Made by a program: the position numbers and the translations under genes. 64,000 nucleotides of DNA, from the NCBI GenBank assembly GCA_949318235.1, contig OX439136.1:6936478-7000477 (forward strand), read 5' to 3'. Source of the stretch: Ecdyonurus torrentis (Eukaryota > Arthropoda > Insecta > Ephemeroptera > Heptageniidae). The notes below the pieces were generated by a model. The model saw nothing but the letters and a program-made list of their open reading frames with translations. It did no database searches and was not told the DNA's origin. This document shows, piece by piece, positions 54,500-64,000 of this stretch (the stretch's first letter is position 1; each line of letters opens with the position of its first letter).

Positions 54500-55017
54500 A
54501 TACAAAATCGTTAAGGTTGCGGATATTAGCACTATTTCAGCTTTGCTTTGTACTTGTATAAATGGCAATACTATTTATCATAATTCATAATTATGATATT
54601 TCTTTCAAATTCAATTTTAAAATGCACATTAAATGTTTTATTGTGATCATTATTGAGAATTCCAATGCGAATTATTGAGAATTCAGGTGAAATCTCAGAC
54701 ATTGCAAAGCTTTTATTTTATGTTATTTTTGTCATCATAAGTTATTGTATTGCTTTCAATTTTCATATTGAATTTTCAATGTTTTCCCAATTGCAAATCA
54801 ATTTGTCCATCAGAAAAAATAACCGATTGACAAATCGATTTGAAATTTGGTACACATACTATTGAAGGCCATGTACAAAGTTATGCTAAAAAGTTGAAAA
54901 AATAAAAATAAAAAAAATATCATTTAAGTAAAAAAATAATAATAATAATAAATAAAAGTTCCACCATGTCGTTCAGGTATGATCCAACAAATCATTTACC
55001 TAAAATAAAAGAAAAGA
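54500..55017. other. AT-rich non-coding interval
   Basis: ATTGAGAATTC occurs twice (about 54652 and 54674). A 70-codon plus frame at 54653-54865 is hydrophobic and AT-driven; no domain is recognised. Confidence 0.4.
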
Positions 55018-55545
55018 AGAACATTAGCGTAGAACCGTAGAAGTGATCAGAAATTTTTCTCTTTTTCATTTTCATACTAAATTATGTCTATTTCTGATGT
55101 AATAAACAGAAATAATCATGCAGATTGAATACTTAAAGGGATCCTGGCGTTCTATAAAATTAAACCAAAAACGTAAAAATCATGAGATGGGACCATTATT
55201 CACACACATATTATATCCTTCAACCCTTCTGTAGCCTCACAAACTGGGGTTTAAAAATCTGTAAAGTAGGCAAATTTAGGAATTCATGACGTCAACATTT
55301 CCGGGTCTACAATAGAAATTGTAGTGCGGGCTGCCTACTTTACAAGTTTTCTCCCTAGTTTGCGAGAGTAATGAAAGGGTTAAGGCACAACATATGTGAA
55401 TTTGTAATAGTTCTATCTCATGATTTATCATTGAGAGGAAATTTGTTTTTGGGGCCATGGAATAAAATTGTCCTAAGTTTTTTTGCCATCATTTTATGCT
55501 TAATCATTAAAAAATAATATGTTGTTTTTCATGGCTTTTGTCATG
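55018..55545 (+). mobile_element. Composite: family A copy interrupted by a foldback MITE
   Basis: The left part (55018-55132) is diverged family A: GAAGTGATCAGAAAT, TTTTCATACTAAATTATGTC, TTTCTGATGTAATAAACAGA. The right part (about 55465-55545) is also family A: AAAATTGTCCTAAG, GCTTAATCATTAAAAAATAA, TATGTTGTTTTTCATGGCTTT. The intervening sequence is a separate palindromic element starting at a TTAA that corresponds to the TTAA in the A consensus (CATGCTTAACAG). About 45 bp of family A next to the site is missing. Confidence 0.65.
55133..55465. mobile_element. Foldback MITE nested in family A
   Basis: Arms: ATCATGAGATGGGACC, TTATTCACACACATATTATA, CAACCCTTCTGTAGCCTCAC, CAAACTGGGG, TGTAAAGTAGGCAAA on the left; reverse-complemented right arm ATCATGAGATAGAAC, TTACAAATTCACATATGTTG, AACCCTTTCATTACTCTCGC, AAACTAGGG, TGTAAAGTAGGC. 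The centre has ATGACGTCAACATTTCCGGG. The left end is TTAAAGGGATCC; the right end is eroded. It may itself be a distant relative of family A (both carry CTACTTTACA and CTCxCGxG blocks). Confidence 0.75.
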
Positions 55546-56200
55546 TTATGTCACCTGGTAGTTTAATTATCCTAATACAAAGTAGAAAATTTAATTGTAT
55601 ACAGCATGATAATAATAATAATAAATCATTTAAAGTCATAAAGTGTTACAAACCCAATTATATATTATAATATATGGTTCTCACTTTGGACTTCTTTTGG
55701 GCAATATTTTCTTGTCAATTCGAAACTATAGCAATAATAATTGTTTATATGAATATTGTACATAATTAATATTTTACGTGCAATAAGTTTTAAAATATTA
55801 TCTTTACAGGCTAACATCCTATATACCTCAAATTAAATTTAGCCACATTAGAAAAATAATGAAAATCCAGTTAAAGTACCGGAAGAGTATCGACATATAG
55901 TATAAGTATTATACTATTGGTATCGATATACTATTTTTTTTTAAACATATAACAGAAATAACCATATTAATTTATACATGAAAAATGTAAATGTTTATTT
56001 TATTATATATAACTTCAGTTGAATAATTTTGACCATAGATGTTTTTATAGTGCATGAATTATTAAGTGCATTATATAATTATTAAATATTTGTCATAATT
56101 GTAATTAATATATATGGGGGAGTAAAATATTGATAACAGAGAATAATCTACAATTGTAGAATTGATAGTTTGTTTTTATGTATAGGGTGTTTATTTTGTT
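55546..56200. other. AT-rich non-coding interval
   Basis: No gene is recognised. ATCGACATATAGTATAAGTA and its near reverse complement form a small dyad near 55889-55932. Confidence 0.4.
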
Positions 56201-56546
56201 TTAAAGCCATAGACCACATAAAACAACACGAGTTTTTTAATGAATAAACACGAAATGGGATCCTCAAAACTGATAACAATTTTTTCCAGAATGTAAATGT
56301 AGCCCCACGAGAGAGCGTGAAAATACTGTAAAGTATGCGATTTGCGTGACTATTCATGTTTATGACGTCAGAAACATGCACAAATTAGTATGAAAATGTC
56401 ATGCGGGTTGCATAAATCGAATTTTCTGATCACTGCTACGGGGCTACAGTTCGGTTTTGAGACTTATAACTTAAGTTATTTATGTAAATCCCAACAAGTT
56501 TTTGTGATATAAATGCTTAAATGCTTTTCTCTGGTCTATGCCTTAA
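56201..56546 (-). mobile_element. Family A MITE (minus)
   Basis: 346 bp, TTAA at both ends. It starts AGCCATAGACCACATAAAA and ends CTCTGGTCTATGCC. The interior has TGTAGCCCCACGAGAGAGCG, TATGACGTCAGAAACATGC, TGCGGGTTGCATAAATCGAA and CACTGCTACGGGGCTACAG. Confidence 0.93.
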
Positions 56547-57106
56547 AGTGCTGTAGTTTCTAAAATATGATATTGAATACATAGTTTATTCTTTTATAGT
56601 GATGTAAAAAATCTAATACTTAAATTTTTACCTTTTTAGTTATTATAATATAAGTAGAAGACAATATTTGGAAAGTTGCTTTTTTTTTTTTTTTAAAAAT
56701 TGCAATAAATATGAAAGAATGAAATATCATTATATTTAAAAGTTAATATGCAAAAAATAATAATAATAATAAAAAAGTATCAAATATAACGATTTTCTTT
56801 TCTTTTTACAAACAGACTTTGCTGCGTGATTAAAAATTGAAATCATATTACATATTAACTTTAAACCATATTTACAACTGATAAGTAATTCATTCGCTTT
56901 TATTGCAATACAAATTGTATGCAATAGATACAATAGATGCTATTATTGTATTATACAATAATAGCACCTTTCCAGCTTTTGTTATTGTTTTCCATTTTAT
57001 ATAACTTATAACTTGGCATCAATTGTTTGATATTTTCATATATTTTCTGCCTTGATGCAGCTATTTTTTAAAAAAAGAAAAAAAAAGCTAAATGATGTTT
57101 TCTCTC

Positions 57107-57416
57107 TTCTATGGGTGTATGCGCATGACGTCATATTTAATGCGCTTGGAGGCCATACTGGAGTAGTGAGTAACATTGCTCAGCATATAGGATCAACTTC
57201 GTTTTTGGCTATTTTCTTTAGAGAATTGCTTAATGTTTTGTTACTCTTATTTTTCTCGCATACTTGAGATACTAATACTGTCTATTATCAGCATCAATTC
57301 TCTCAAAAATATTACATAGGATTTTTCAGCTGGCAAAATGAGTTATTTTCCTATGTGGCCCATGTTATTGAGTTATCCAAGATTGCGTCAACTTTAATTT
57401 TAATGCGTAGACCTTA
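57107..57416 (+). mobile_element. Family D MITE
   Basis: About 310 bp: GGGTGTATGCGCATGACG, CGCTTGGAGGCCATACTGGA, ACATTGCTCAGCATATAGGA, CTGGCAAAATGAGTTATTTT, CCCATGTTATTGAGTTATCC and AATGCGTAGACCTTA. The end duplication is not clear. The 71-codon frame crossing it is incidental. Confidence 0.88.
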
Positions 57417-57566
57417 CACATGATGGGCTATCATATTTCTCTGGTAAGTTCTATTGCATAATAACGATTACCATGACACTCTCTCTAAACGATGGGTTTG
57501 AAATTTCAAAACGCTTATCATAAGTTACAATTTTTTTATTCATTTCAAAGTAATTTAATCTTGTAT

Positions 57567-57569
<3 letters not shown>

Positions 57570-57642
<73 letters not shown>
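57570..57642. repeat. (CT)n microsatellite
   Basis: About 35 CT units. Confidence 0.97.
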
Positions 57643-57645
<3 letters not shown>

Positions 57646-58188
57646 GAAACACTTAGTTCCAATTCAATTGATTTTGTATCGATCTTGATTGAATGATTCT
57701 TCATCAAGTGGTGAATTTTATATTATAAGGTAGAAATATATATATAAACGATCCTCAATTTGTAATTTATGTTATTCAGATAAAAGTATAACGTATTATA
57801 TACATGAAATGATTTTTACATGATTAAAAATCTAAGCTCAAATTTTTAAAATGTTCATTAAATCCCTTTGATTAAAATTTATCATGCTAAATGTAAAATT
57901 CCCATAAAAAAAAATAAATATAAAGGCAAATTCTTAATTACTATAGAATTCATTAAAAAATTAGCGTGTCTTTTAATTTTATTAAGTGTTTATGAATAAA
58001 TGAATGAATAATATACAACTATTAATTTTTAGCAAAAAAAATAAAAAATAAAAAAAAAATAAAAAAAAAAAGTGGTAGTGGTAGTGGTAGTCAAAAATCA
58101 CACACTTTAGTGTAAAAATGTCAAGCTGTGTTTTGTGGAAGAAAATAAATGTAATTCCAAATTTAAGACGCAATTATCCTTTTTTGAA
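57643..58188. other. AT-rich non-coding interval
   Basis: A (GTGGTA)3 minisatellite seed is at 58072-58090, downstream of A-rich sequence. No gene. Confidence 0.45.
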
Positions 58189-58465
58189 CACGGACAAAAA
58201 TAAATACATTATAATTTTGATATAGCTAATTTTTGCTCATTTTCAGCATAATTCATTTAAAATAATAATATTACATCATAATATACTCTATGCTATATTA
58301 TACTTCATAATATAATATAGTAACTGTATCACAAAGACTAGATATTATATTGTATAGCATAAATACTTATTTTGTTCTAATGTTTATATGTTATAATGTA
58401 TTAGTGCCTGTATATAATGACACAAATGCAGCATAAATTACGTTACCAATATACTCCCTTAAATA
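58189..58465. mobile_element. Family G MITE, copy 3
   Basis: The left end CACGGACAAAAATAAATACA equals the G terminus. The interior has AGCATAATTCAT, GTATAGCATAAATAC and, near the right end, ATGACACAAATGCAGCATAA then ATTACG. The right terminus is eroded. Confidence 0.65.
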
Positions 58466-58523
58466 ATTTAACTCCTTAGGTCTCTTCATAATTTTAATAA
58501 CAAATTCTCCTTTCTCTGGTATT

Positions 58524-58870
58524 ATCAAAGGTTTAGATTTTTCTTTATACATTGATTTAATCATTGAAATTAAGGGTTGTCATTATAAAAGGCTCATATA
58601 TCTCTAAAAGTAAAAAGAAAAAAAAATACGAATTTTTTTCTTTTCTTTTCAATTTTAGAGATATATGAGCCTTCTATAATGACAACCCTTAAATTAAATT
58701 ATCAAAAATTTTTAAATAAAATGGTTAAAGTATCAAAGGTTTAGATTTTTCTTTATAGTTGTTATGCCATTGATTTTAAAAAATGAGTTAATTTTTTTTT
58801 CTTTTCAAATTTAGAGATATATGAGCTTTTTATATAACGACAACCCTTAAATTGAATGATCAAAATTTTA
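58524..58870. repeat. Imperfect tandem duplication, unit about 205 bp
   Basis: TATCAAAGGTTTAGATTTTT followed by CTTTATA occurs at about 58525 and 58730. Both units end with AGAGATATATGAGC, then ACGACAACCCTTAAATTGAA or its variant, and ATCAAAA. The first unit contains the palindromic element annotated at 58570. The second has only its right half. Confidence 0.75.
58570..58692. mobile_element. 123-bp palindrome made of two inverted family C-type ends
   Basis: TTAA at both ends. Left GGGTTGTCATTATAAAAGGC then TCATATATCTCTAAAA; the right is its reverse complement with one or two changes. This matches the right terminus of family C (GGGTTGT...GGCTTATATCTCAAAA) on both sides. The spacer is A/T-rich. 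Confidence 0.88.
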
Positions 58871-59243
58871 CAATTAAATTATTCAAATATCAACTTATAA
58901 CTTGAAGGTGAACATTACACTTACACATTATTAACTTTCCCATTATGTATACTCAAGTATTGAAATACATGAAATTCTGTAATAATTTTTATATCTATAG
59001 ACAAACGTATAAACCAGAGAATATATTTGGAAAGTTTAAATGCCAAATAACAGTAGAACTAATGAACTGGATAATACTATATATCCAGCACTAAATTATA
59101 GTTTAATATAGACCCAAGAATGCTTATCATATTATTATATTTGAGTTCAAAATAGAAGGGAATACGGAAATTAGATATACTATCATGAGTGGCTCAATTT
59201 TAGGAATAATGAAATAAAGCTCTCTGCTGTATAAATATAGTGT
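58871..59243. other. AT-rich non-coding interval
   Basis: No gene or repeat is recognised. No mariner sequence is seen here that would match the 3-prime remnant at 59472. Confidence 0.45.
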
Positions 59244-59471
59244 CACTCTAAAAAATGATGCATTACTTTAGTTAAAAAAATATATTTAAGAATATGACTT
59301 TTAAGTTATTATGAGTAGCTAAAATAATGCATTTTAGCAAATTATTGACATTAGCTATTTTAACTTAAAATAGCTTAAATAAACTTAAAACAACATTAGC
59401 TATATTTTCCATATAACTTGCTAAAAGGCATACTTTTAGCTGCTCCTAATAACTCCTAATAGCTCAAAGTG
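59244..59471. mobile_element. Family H foldback MITE, copy 2
   Basis: Starts CACTCTAAAAAATGATGCAT then TACTTTAGTTA and ends CTCAAAGTG. The interior shares ATTATGAGTAGCTAAAATAA and TGCATTTTAGCAAATTATT with 28549. It abuts the mariner remnant without a gap. Confidence 0.7.
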
Positions 59472-59836
59472 TGGCGCGAGCTGGAGGTTCGCCTGGACGT
59501 GTGTCGTGCTACTAATGGAGCCCATATTGAGAGACCTGAAGTAATGGTTCAAAAAAGTCTTGTCAGTACTCAGAAAGTTTGAATTTGTATGTGATTTTCA
59601 GATGGTGCAGGTGTCGCCAAAAAAAAAAAAAAAAAAAAAAAAAAAGCGATTTCTTATATTTTTTTCTTTTTTGTAGCAACATTAACAATCGTGTGATTTT
59701 ATCCTCATTTTGATTGATAAATTGTTAAATTTTAAGCTTTATTTTCATAATTATAAAAAGTCTATATTACGTTAAACCTTAATTGTGTCTTTTATTAACG
59801 TCTAAACAACCGTCAAGACTTTATGGACACCCTGTA
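59472..59836 (+). pseudogene. Mariner-like element 3-prime remnant (transposase C-terminus, UTR, TIR)
   Basis: From 59472 an open frame reads W-R-E-L-E-V then RLDVCRATNGAHIE and ends at TGA 59580-59582. The WxxLxxRLDxCRxTxGAHIE block is the usual C-terminal signature of a group of Tc1/mariner-type transposases (recalled family knowledge). About 250 bp downstream the element ends CCGTCAAGACTTTATGGACA then CCCTG and TA, the mariner-type ACAGGGTGTCCATAAAGTC terminus. The catalytic DDE/D domain, N-terminus and 5-prime TIR are absent, so it is dead. An A28 run at about 59618-59645 has expanded in the UTR. Confidence 0.75.
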
Positions 59837-60498
59837 TAATTAATGACTTTTACCCAAATTAGTTCATTCTGTATTGTATCATATATTTTAACCTATAAAT
59901 TTACATTCCTAGTCCATGTGGATATGAAAATTTACTTTTGAAACTTTTGTGCAAACATATACCGCAGCCTGCATTGTTATTTAATACATCAAACATGGCT
60001 TCAACTTTTATATGAATGCATGCTTTCTATATATGTGATCACCAAAATGGCGTCTTTAATGTGAGTAACGATGATCTATATATAAAATATTTCAAAATTC
60101 TATTCCCTTCAATCATTAACTTGTTATATAATATGACAAGCATAACAAAATATATCATCCTTACTTTTCTTATAATATATGAATAAATATATAAAAAAGA
60201 TCAATAAATAATTATAATATAATTTACATTACTTTTTTTTTCATGCATATAAAAAAATATATAAAAAAAAGTTAGAGAAGTTGATGTGAAAATAATTTCA
60301 AAATAACGACTATAGTATAGGTCCCCATAGTATTTTTTGGAGTGATCAATGGATTTGGCTATATGCCATTATCGCTACCATTATAGTCAAATCACCATAA
60401 TACGTCGTCGTGGTATGGTCTCACTCGTATCACCTGTGCGTTGTATACTATATGTGGTCTGTTAGTATAATTGTTGTTCTGTGCCATAGAGGTATAAC

Positions 60499-60499
<1 letters not shown>
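59837..60499. other. AT-rich interval with a possible family D/E end fragment
   Basis: Near 59995-60075, ATGGCTTCAACTTTTATATG then AATGCATG, and ACCAAAATGGCGTCTTTAAT, echo the right ends of families D and E. It is too short and decayed to delimit. No gene. Confidence 0.4.
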
Positions 60500-60563
<64 letters not shown>

Positions 60564-60680
60564 CAAGAGTGAATTGTCGCATTACAACAATTAACAAAAT
60601 GTCACTACTTAATTTATATTGTTAAACCACTGGTTATATCTATAGGGAAATTTAATGTATATTTACAAAGAGTCAGTGAG

Positions 60681-60738
<58 letters not shown>
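60500..60738. repeat. Two direct (AG)n microsatellites
   Basis: AG arrays at 60500-60561 and 60681-60738 are in the same orientation, about 120 bp apart. Confidence 0.96.
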
Positions 60739-60741
<3 letters not shown>

Positions 60742-61239
60742 CACAAAAAATCGACTGTTCATAGAAATAGATTTTTCAGTATAAAAAATTTCTGAATAAA
60801 CAAGGAAAAGTATATAATACGAAAATTTTGAGGTATAAACATTAAAATAATAAGTTTTCCCTATACACAAAATAGGCTTTTTATATATATAAGATAAGGT
60901 ATGTTGATTTTTTATACAATTACAATTTACTTTGGGTAAGAACTTATTTATTTTACAAGCAACAAAGGGTTTAATTTTAAATTACCTATATTATTTATTT
61001 AGGTTCTGTAGTATAGTAATTAAATATTGAACAAATAAAAAACTTATTAAATAAAGCTAAAGAAAAATACACATTCAAGTAAATTTTTATGTTGTTTTTA
61101 GTAAAATTTAAATTTAAAACAATATGTTAATGTTAATAATAAAGAAAATGAAATATAAAAAAAAAAAATATATTTTATAAGATCTCTTGACCAAAACAAT
61201 GCTTCTCTGTTGATTATACGTGTAACCAATCATAATAAT
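60739..61239. other. AT-rich non-coding interval
   Basis: Nothing is recognised. Confidence 0.45.
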
Positions 61240-61770
61240 CAGATACACGTTGGAAAACGTTCAGTCTTGTATGTATAGTCGTTAAAGTAAAATCGTTAAC
61301 GTTAACTATAACGCTAACTGGTTATTTCTATAATATAGATTTACAACGTTGCAAAAAGTAACGTTCAAGTTATATAAATATACTGTATGTAGATTAACAA
61401 AAATCGAATTTAGCATAGTGATAACTGATAAGAACTCTATTTTTTGAAAGAGATTTTTAATTTTTACTGACTAAAACAAAACAATATTAGCTGATTAGAC
61501 GACTGAAATAATAAATAAAATTAACTTTTTACTTAAAATAAATGTGTAAATATAAATAAAATATTAACTGTATAAATGATTAAACTTATGAATAATCATA
61601 AAAAATACATCTGGTCTAAAAATATGTTAACGTTTTATATAGTTAATGTTCAAAGTAACGTTGTTGTTGATGACAAATTAGAGTTAACGTTATCGTTAGT
61701 TTTATATGAAATTTTAGAAATTTTAGGTAACGACTAAAAGAGTAGCTAACGTCATATAGAGGACGTTTAA
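61240..61770. mobile_element. AACGTTA-rich, partly palindromic element (unclassified)
   Basis: Outer parts are weakly inverted: ACGTTCAGTC...TATAGTCGTTAAAGTAAAAT then CGTTAACGTTAAC on the left; reverse-complemented right ACGTCCTCTATATGACGTTA...TTTTAGTCGTTACC then AACGATAACGTTAAC. AACGTT/GTTAAC motifs cluster in both arms and near 61350 and 61640, and are rare elsewhere in the window. The boundaries are approximate. Superfamily unassigned. Confidence 0.45.
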
Positions 61771-62291
61771 TTTTTTTTCTATACATCTTTAGCATTATCA
61801 TATCTTGAATCAATTTTTAAGCAGAAGGTATATAGTTGAATTTTGAAGTTTTAATAATTAAAATGAAATTATGAACACCAGTAAGAATGTTACATAATTT
61901 TTAGTAATTATATTATTATTATTTACTTTAAATGTTTCACCAATACAATATAGATTTGTTATATATGAAAAATCATTTAATGCGCATAAAAAAGAAAGAA
62001 AAAAAATCTATATTTAAGTTATAAGTGTACACCATAGTACAAGTATACTTATACTTGTATAGAATTATTTTAAAAACACAATGTATAATATGTTTTAAAA
62101 TATATTATTTTTAATAACTTACGCACAAATTTTTAACCAATTCCAAGCTTCCTTGTGTAAATAACAAACAAAAGCCAGTTATAATAAAAACATTTTGAAA
62201 TTGATAATTAAATTAAAATTAATTAAATAAAATAACTATTTTATATAAGTTTTTAGAAATTTTCATTATATTAAATATAGAAATTAAAATA

Positions 62292-62328
<37 letters not shown>

Positions 62329-62678
62329 CTTTACATTATACAATAATAATATAATTATTTTAAATGTATAATTATAAGTAATATTTATTTATTATATATT
62401 TATACATAAAATAAATAATAAATATTTACGTTTATTGTTATACAAACATATTTTAATTATTGAAATGGAACTTTTTTGTTCATTATTCTATACATACGTG
62501 TTTACATGAATAACAATGTATAATAATATATACAGTATGTATGAGTTGATTTTTTGGTGCATTTATATAATGGGTTGTTCGAATATTTTAATAACTATGC
62601 ATATGTGTTTGTTGTTATTGCAGTATACAAAAGTAATTGAATTCATTTTCAAACATTGCAATATTTCTATTGTTTATT

Positions 62679-62680
<2 letters not shown>
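61771..62680. other. AT-rich non-coding interval
   Basis: A (TA)n run at 62295-62328. No gene. Confidence 0.5.

Positions 62681-62730
<50 letters not shown>
62681..62730. repeat. (AG)n microsatellite
   Basis: About 24 AG units. Confidence 0.97.
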
Positions 62731-62732
<2 letters not shown>

Positions 62733-62804
62733 TTTTTAATTTTTATTATTATTAATATATTATTATTTTTATAAATCCATTTTGTAGGAACCAAACAATT
62801 TCTA

Positions 62805-63120
62805 TTAAGAAAGTCGTGTATGCGAATGATGTCATATTTAAAGCGCTTTGAGGCCATACTGGGGTAGTGAATAACATTGCTGAGTATAGGACAAACTTCA
62901 TTTTAGGCCATTTTCTTTATAAAATCTGTTAATTTTTTGTTATTGTTATTTTTTTCACATACTGGAGATACTTATTCAACATATTTACAGCATCAATATA
63001 CTCTCAAAAATATTGCATTGTGTTTTTTAACTGGCAAAATGAGTTATTTTCCTATGCCACCCATGTTATTGAGTTATCCAACACGGCGTCGACATTAACA
63101 TGAATGAATAGACCCTATAT
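62805..63120 (+). mobile_element. Family D MITE, full length
   Basis: About 316 bp from TTAAGAAAGTCGTGTATGCG to ATGAATGAATAGACCCTAT. The interior is as at 57107: AGGCCATACTGGGGTAGTGA, AACATTGCTGAGTATAGGAC, CTGGCAAAATGAGTTATTTT, CCCATGTTATTGAGTTATCC, ACGGCGTCGACATTAAC. Its CRE has decayed to TGATGTCA. Confidence 0.9.
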
Positions 63121-63731
<611 letters not shown>

Positions 63732-63818
63732 TAAAGTTAACCTTTCAAGTCCACCTTAAAAAAAGTCGGAAGTAAGTCTTTTTTTTTTATGAAAAGTCGG
63801 GCATATAAAGACTTGTAC

Positions 63819-64000
63819 TTTTTTTCTTGCTATATAAGTATACAATATGTGTTATCGTGCTACACCAATCCAAAATCCCGTCATGAAAAGTAAAGATTGT
63901 TCTATTTAATAGAAACCACAAACACGGGCTGGTCACGGCCTAAATACATAGCCCGGTATTCACCTTGACAACCTAGAGAAACCGTGGAAACATTTGTGTT
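63819..64000 (-). mobile_element. tRNA-derived SINE, minus strand, cut by the window edge
   Basis: TTGCTATATAAG...GTGTTATCGTGCTACACCAATC, GGGCTGGTCACGGCC, ACATAGCCCGGTATTCACCT and ACCTAGAGAAACCGTGGAAAC match the antisense 3-prime part of the SINE at 30468. It is more diverged than the other two copies, with a short insertion near its tail. The tRNA-like head, if present, lies beyond the window. Confidence 0.88.

Noticed and set aside
54653..54865. 70-codon hydrophobic plus-strand frame
   Set aside because: Phe/Ile/Tyr-rich composition is expected from AT-rich DNA; no family is recognised and there is no promoter or splice context.

Overview
This window looks like nuclear DNA from an animal, probably an invertebrate. 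The evidence is a very AT-rich background, long (AT)n, (AG)n and (CT)n microsatellites, a tRNA-derived SINE ending in poly(A), a mariner transposase remnant, and many short terminal-inverted-repeat (TIR) elements (MITEs). A TCAGTC initiator beside a TATA box also fits an animal Pol II promoter. I cannot name the phylum. All homologies below come from reading the window against itself by eye; no database was searched.

I find no convincing host protein-coding gene, rRNA gene or functional tRNA gene in the 64 kb. All long open frames are simple repeats read in frame, or chance frames in AT-rich DNA. The window is therefore intergenic or the inside of a very large intron.

The content is mobile-element sediment. 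Several MITE families are flanked by TTAA: family A (19193, 42586, 47950, 56201, a composite at 55018 and a decayed copy at 70), family B (14350, 51274), family C (48695, 53557), family D (2388, 10514, 45646, 57107, 62805), and single foldback elements at 7246, 37825, 39944 and 58570. Others are family E (7958), family G with CACGG-type ends (40959, 42155, 58189 and weaker copies), family H (28549, 59244), small palindromic elements at 5274 and 43517, a 76-bp repeat at 40407 and 45493, and a mariner 3-prime end at 59472. A SINE with a Leu/Ser-type tRNA head is full length at 30468 and truncated at 25607 and at the right edge.

The two most interesting loci are larger TIR elements with gene-like parts. 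One, at 20391-21442, has TIRs CACGGAGAGAAATT. It sits inside a palindromic MITE whose uninterrupted relative is at 43517. It carries a compact CpG-rich Pol II-like unit: CCAAT, CRE, TATAAAA, a doubled TCAGTC initiator, a 21-codon reading frame and AATAAA. The other, at 17526-18898, is TA-flanked and carries on the minus strand a near-consensus splice donor, possible acceptors and a poly(A) signal.

Other striking features are a perfect (TTCG) array of 199 units at 33302-34097 ending in four TTCA units, inverted (AG)n...(CT)n pairs at 23.2-23.5 kb and 35.8-36.0 kb, and a palindromic CRE (TGACGTCA) shared by otherwise dissimilar MITE families.
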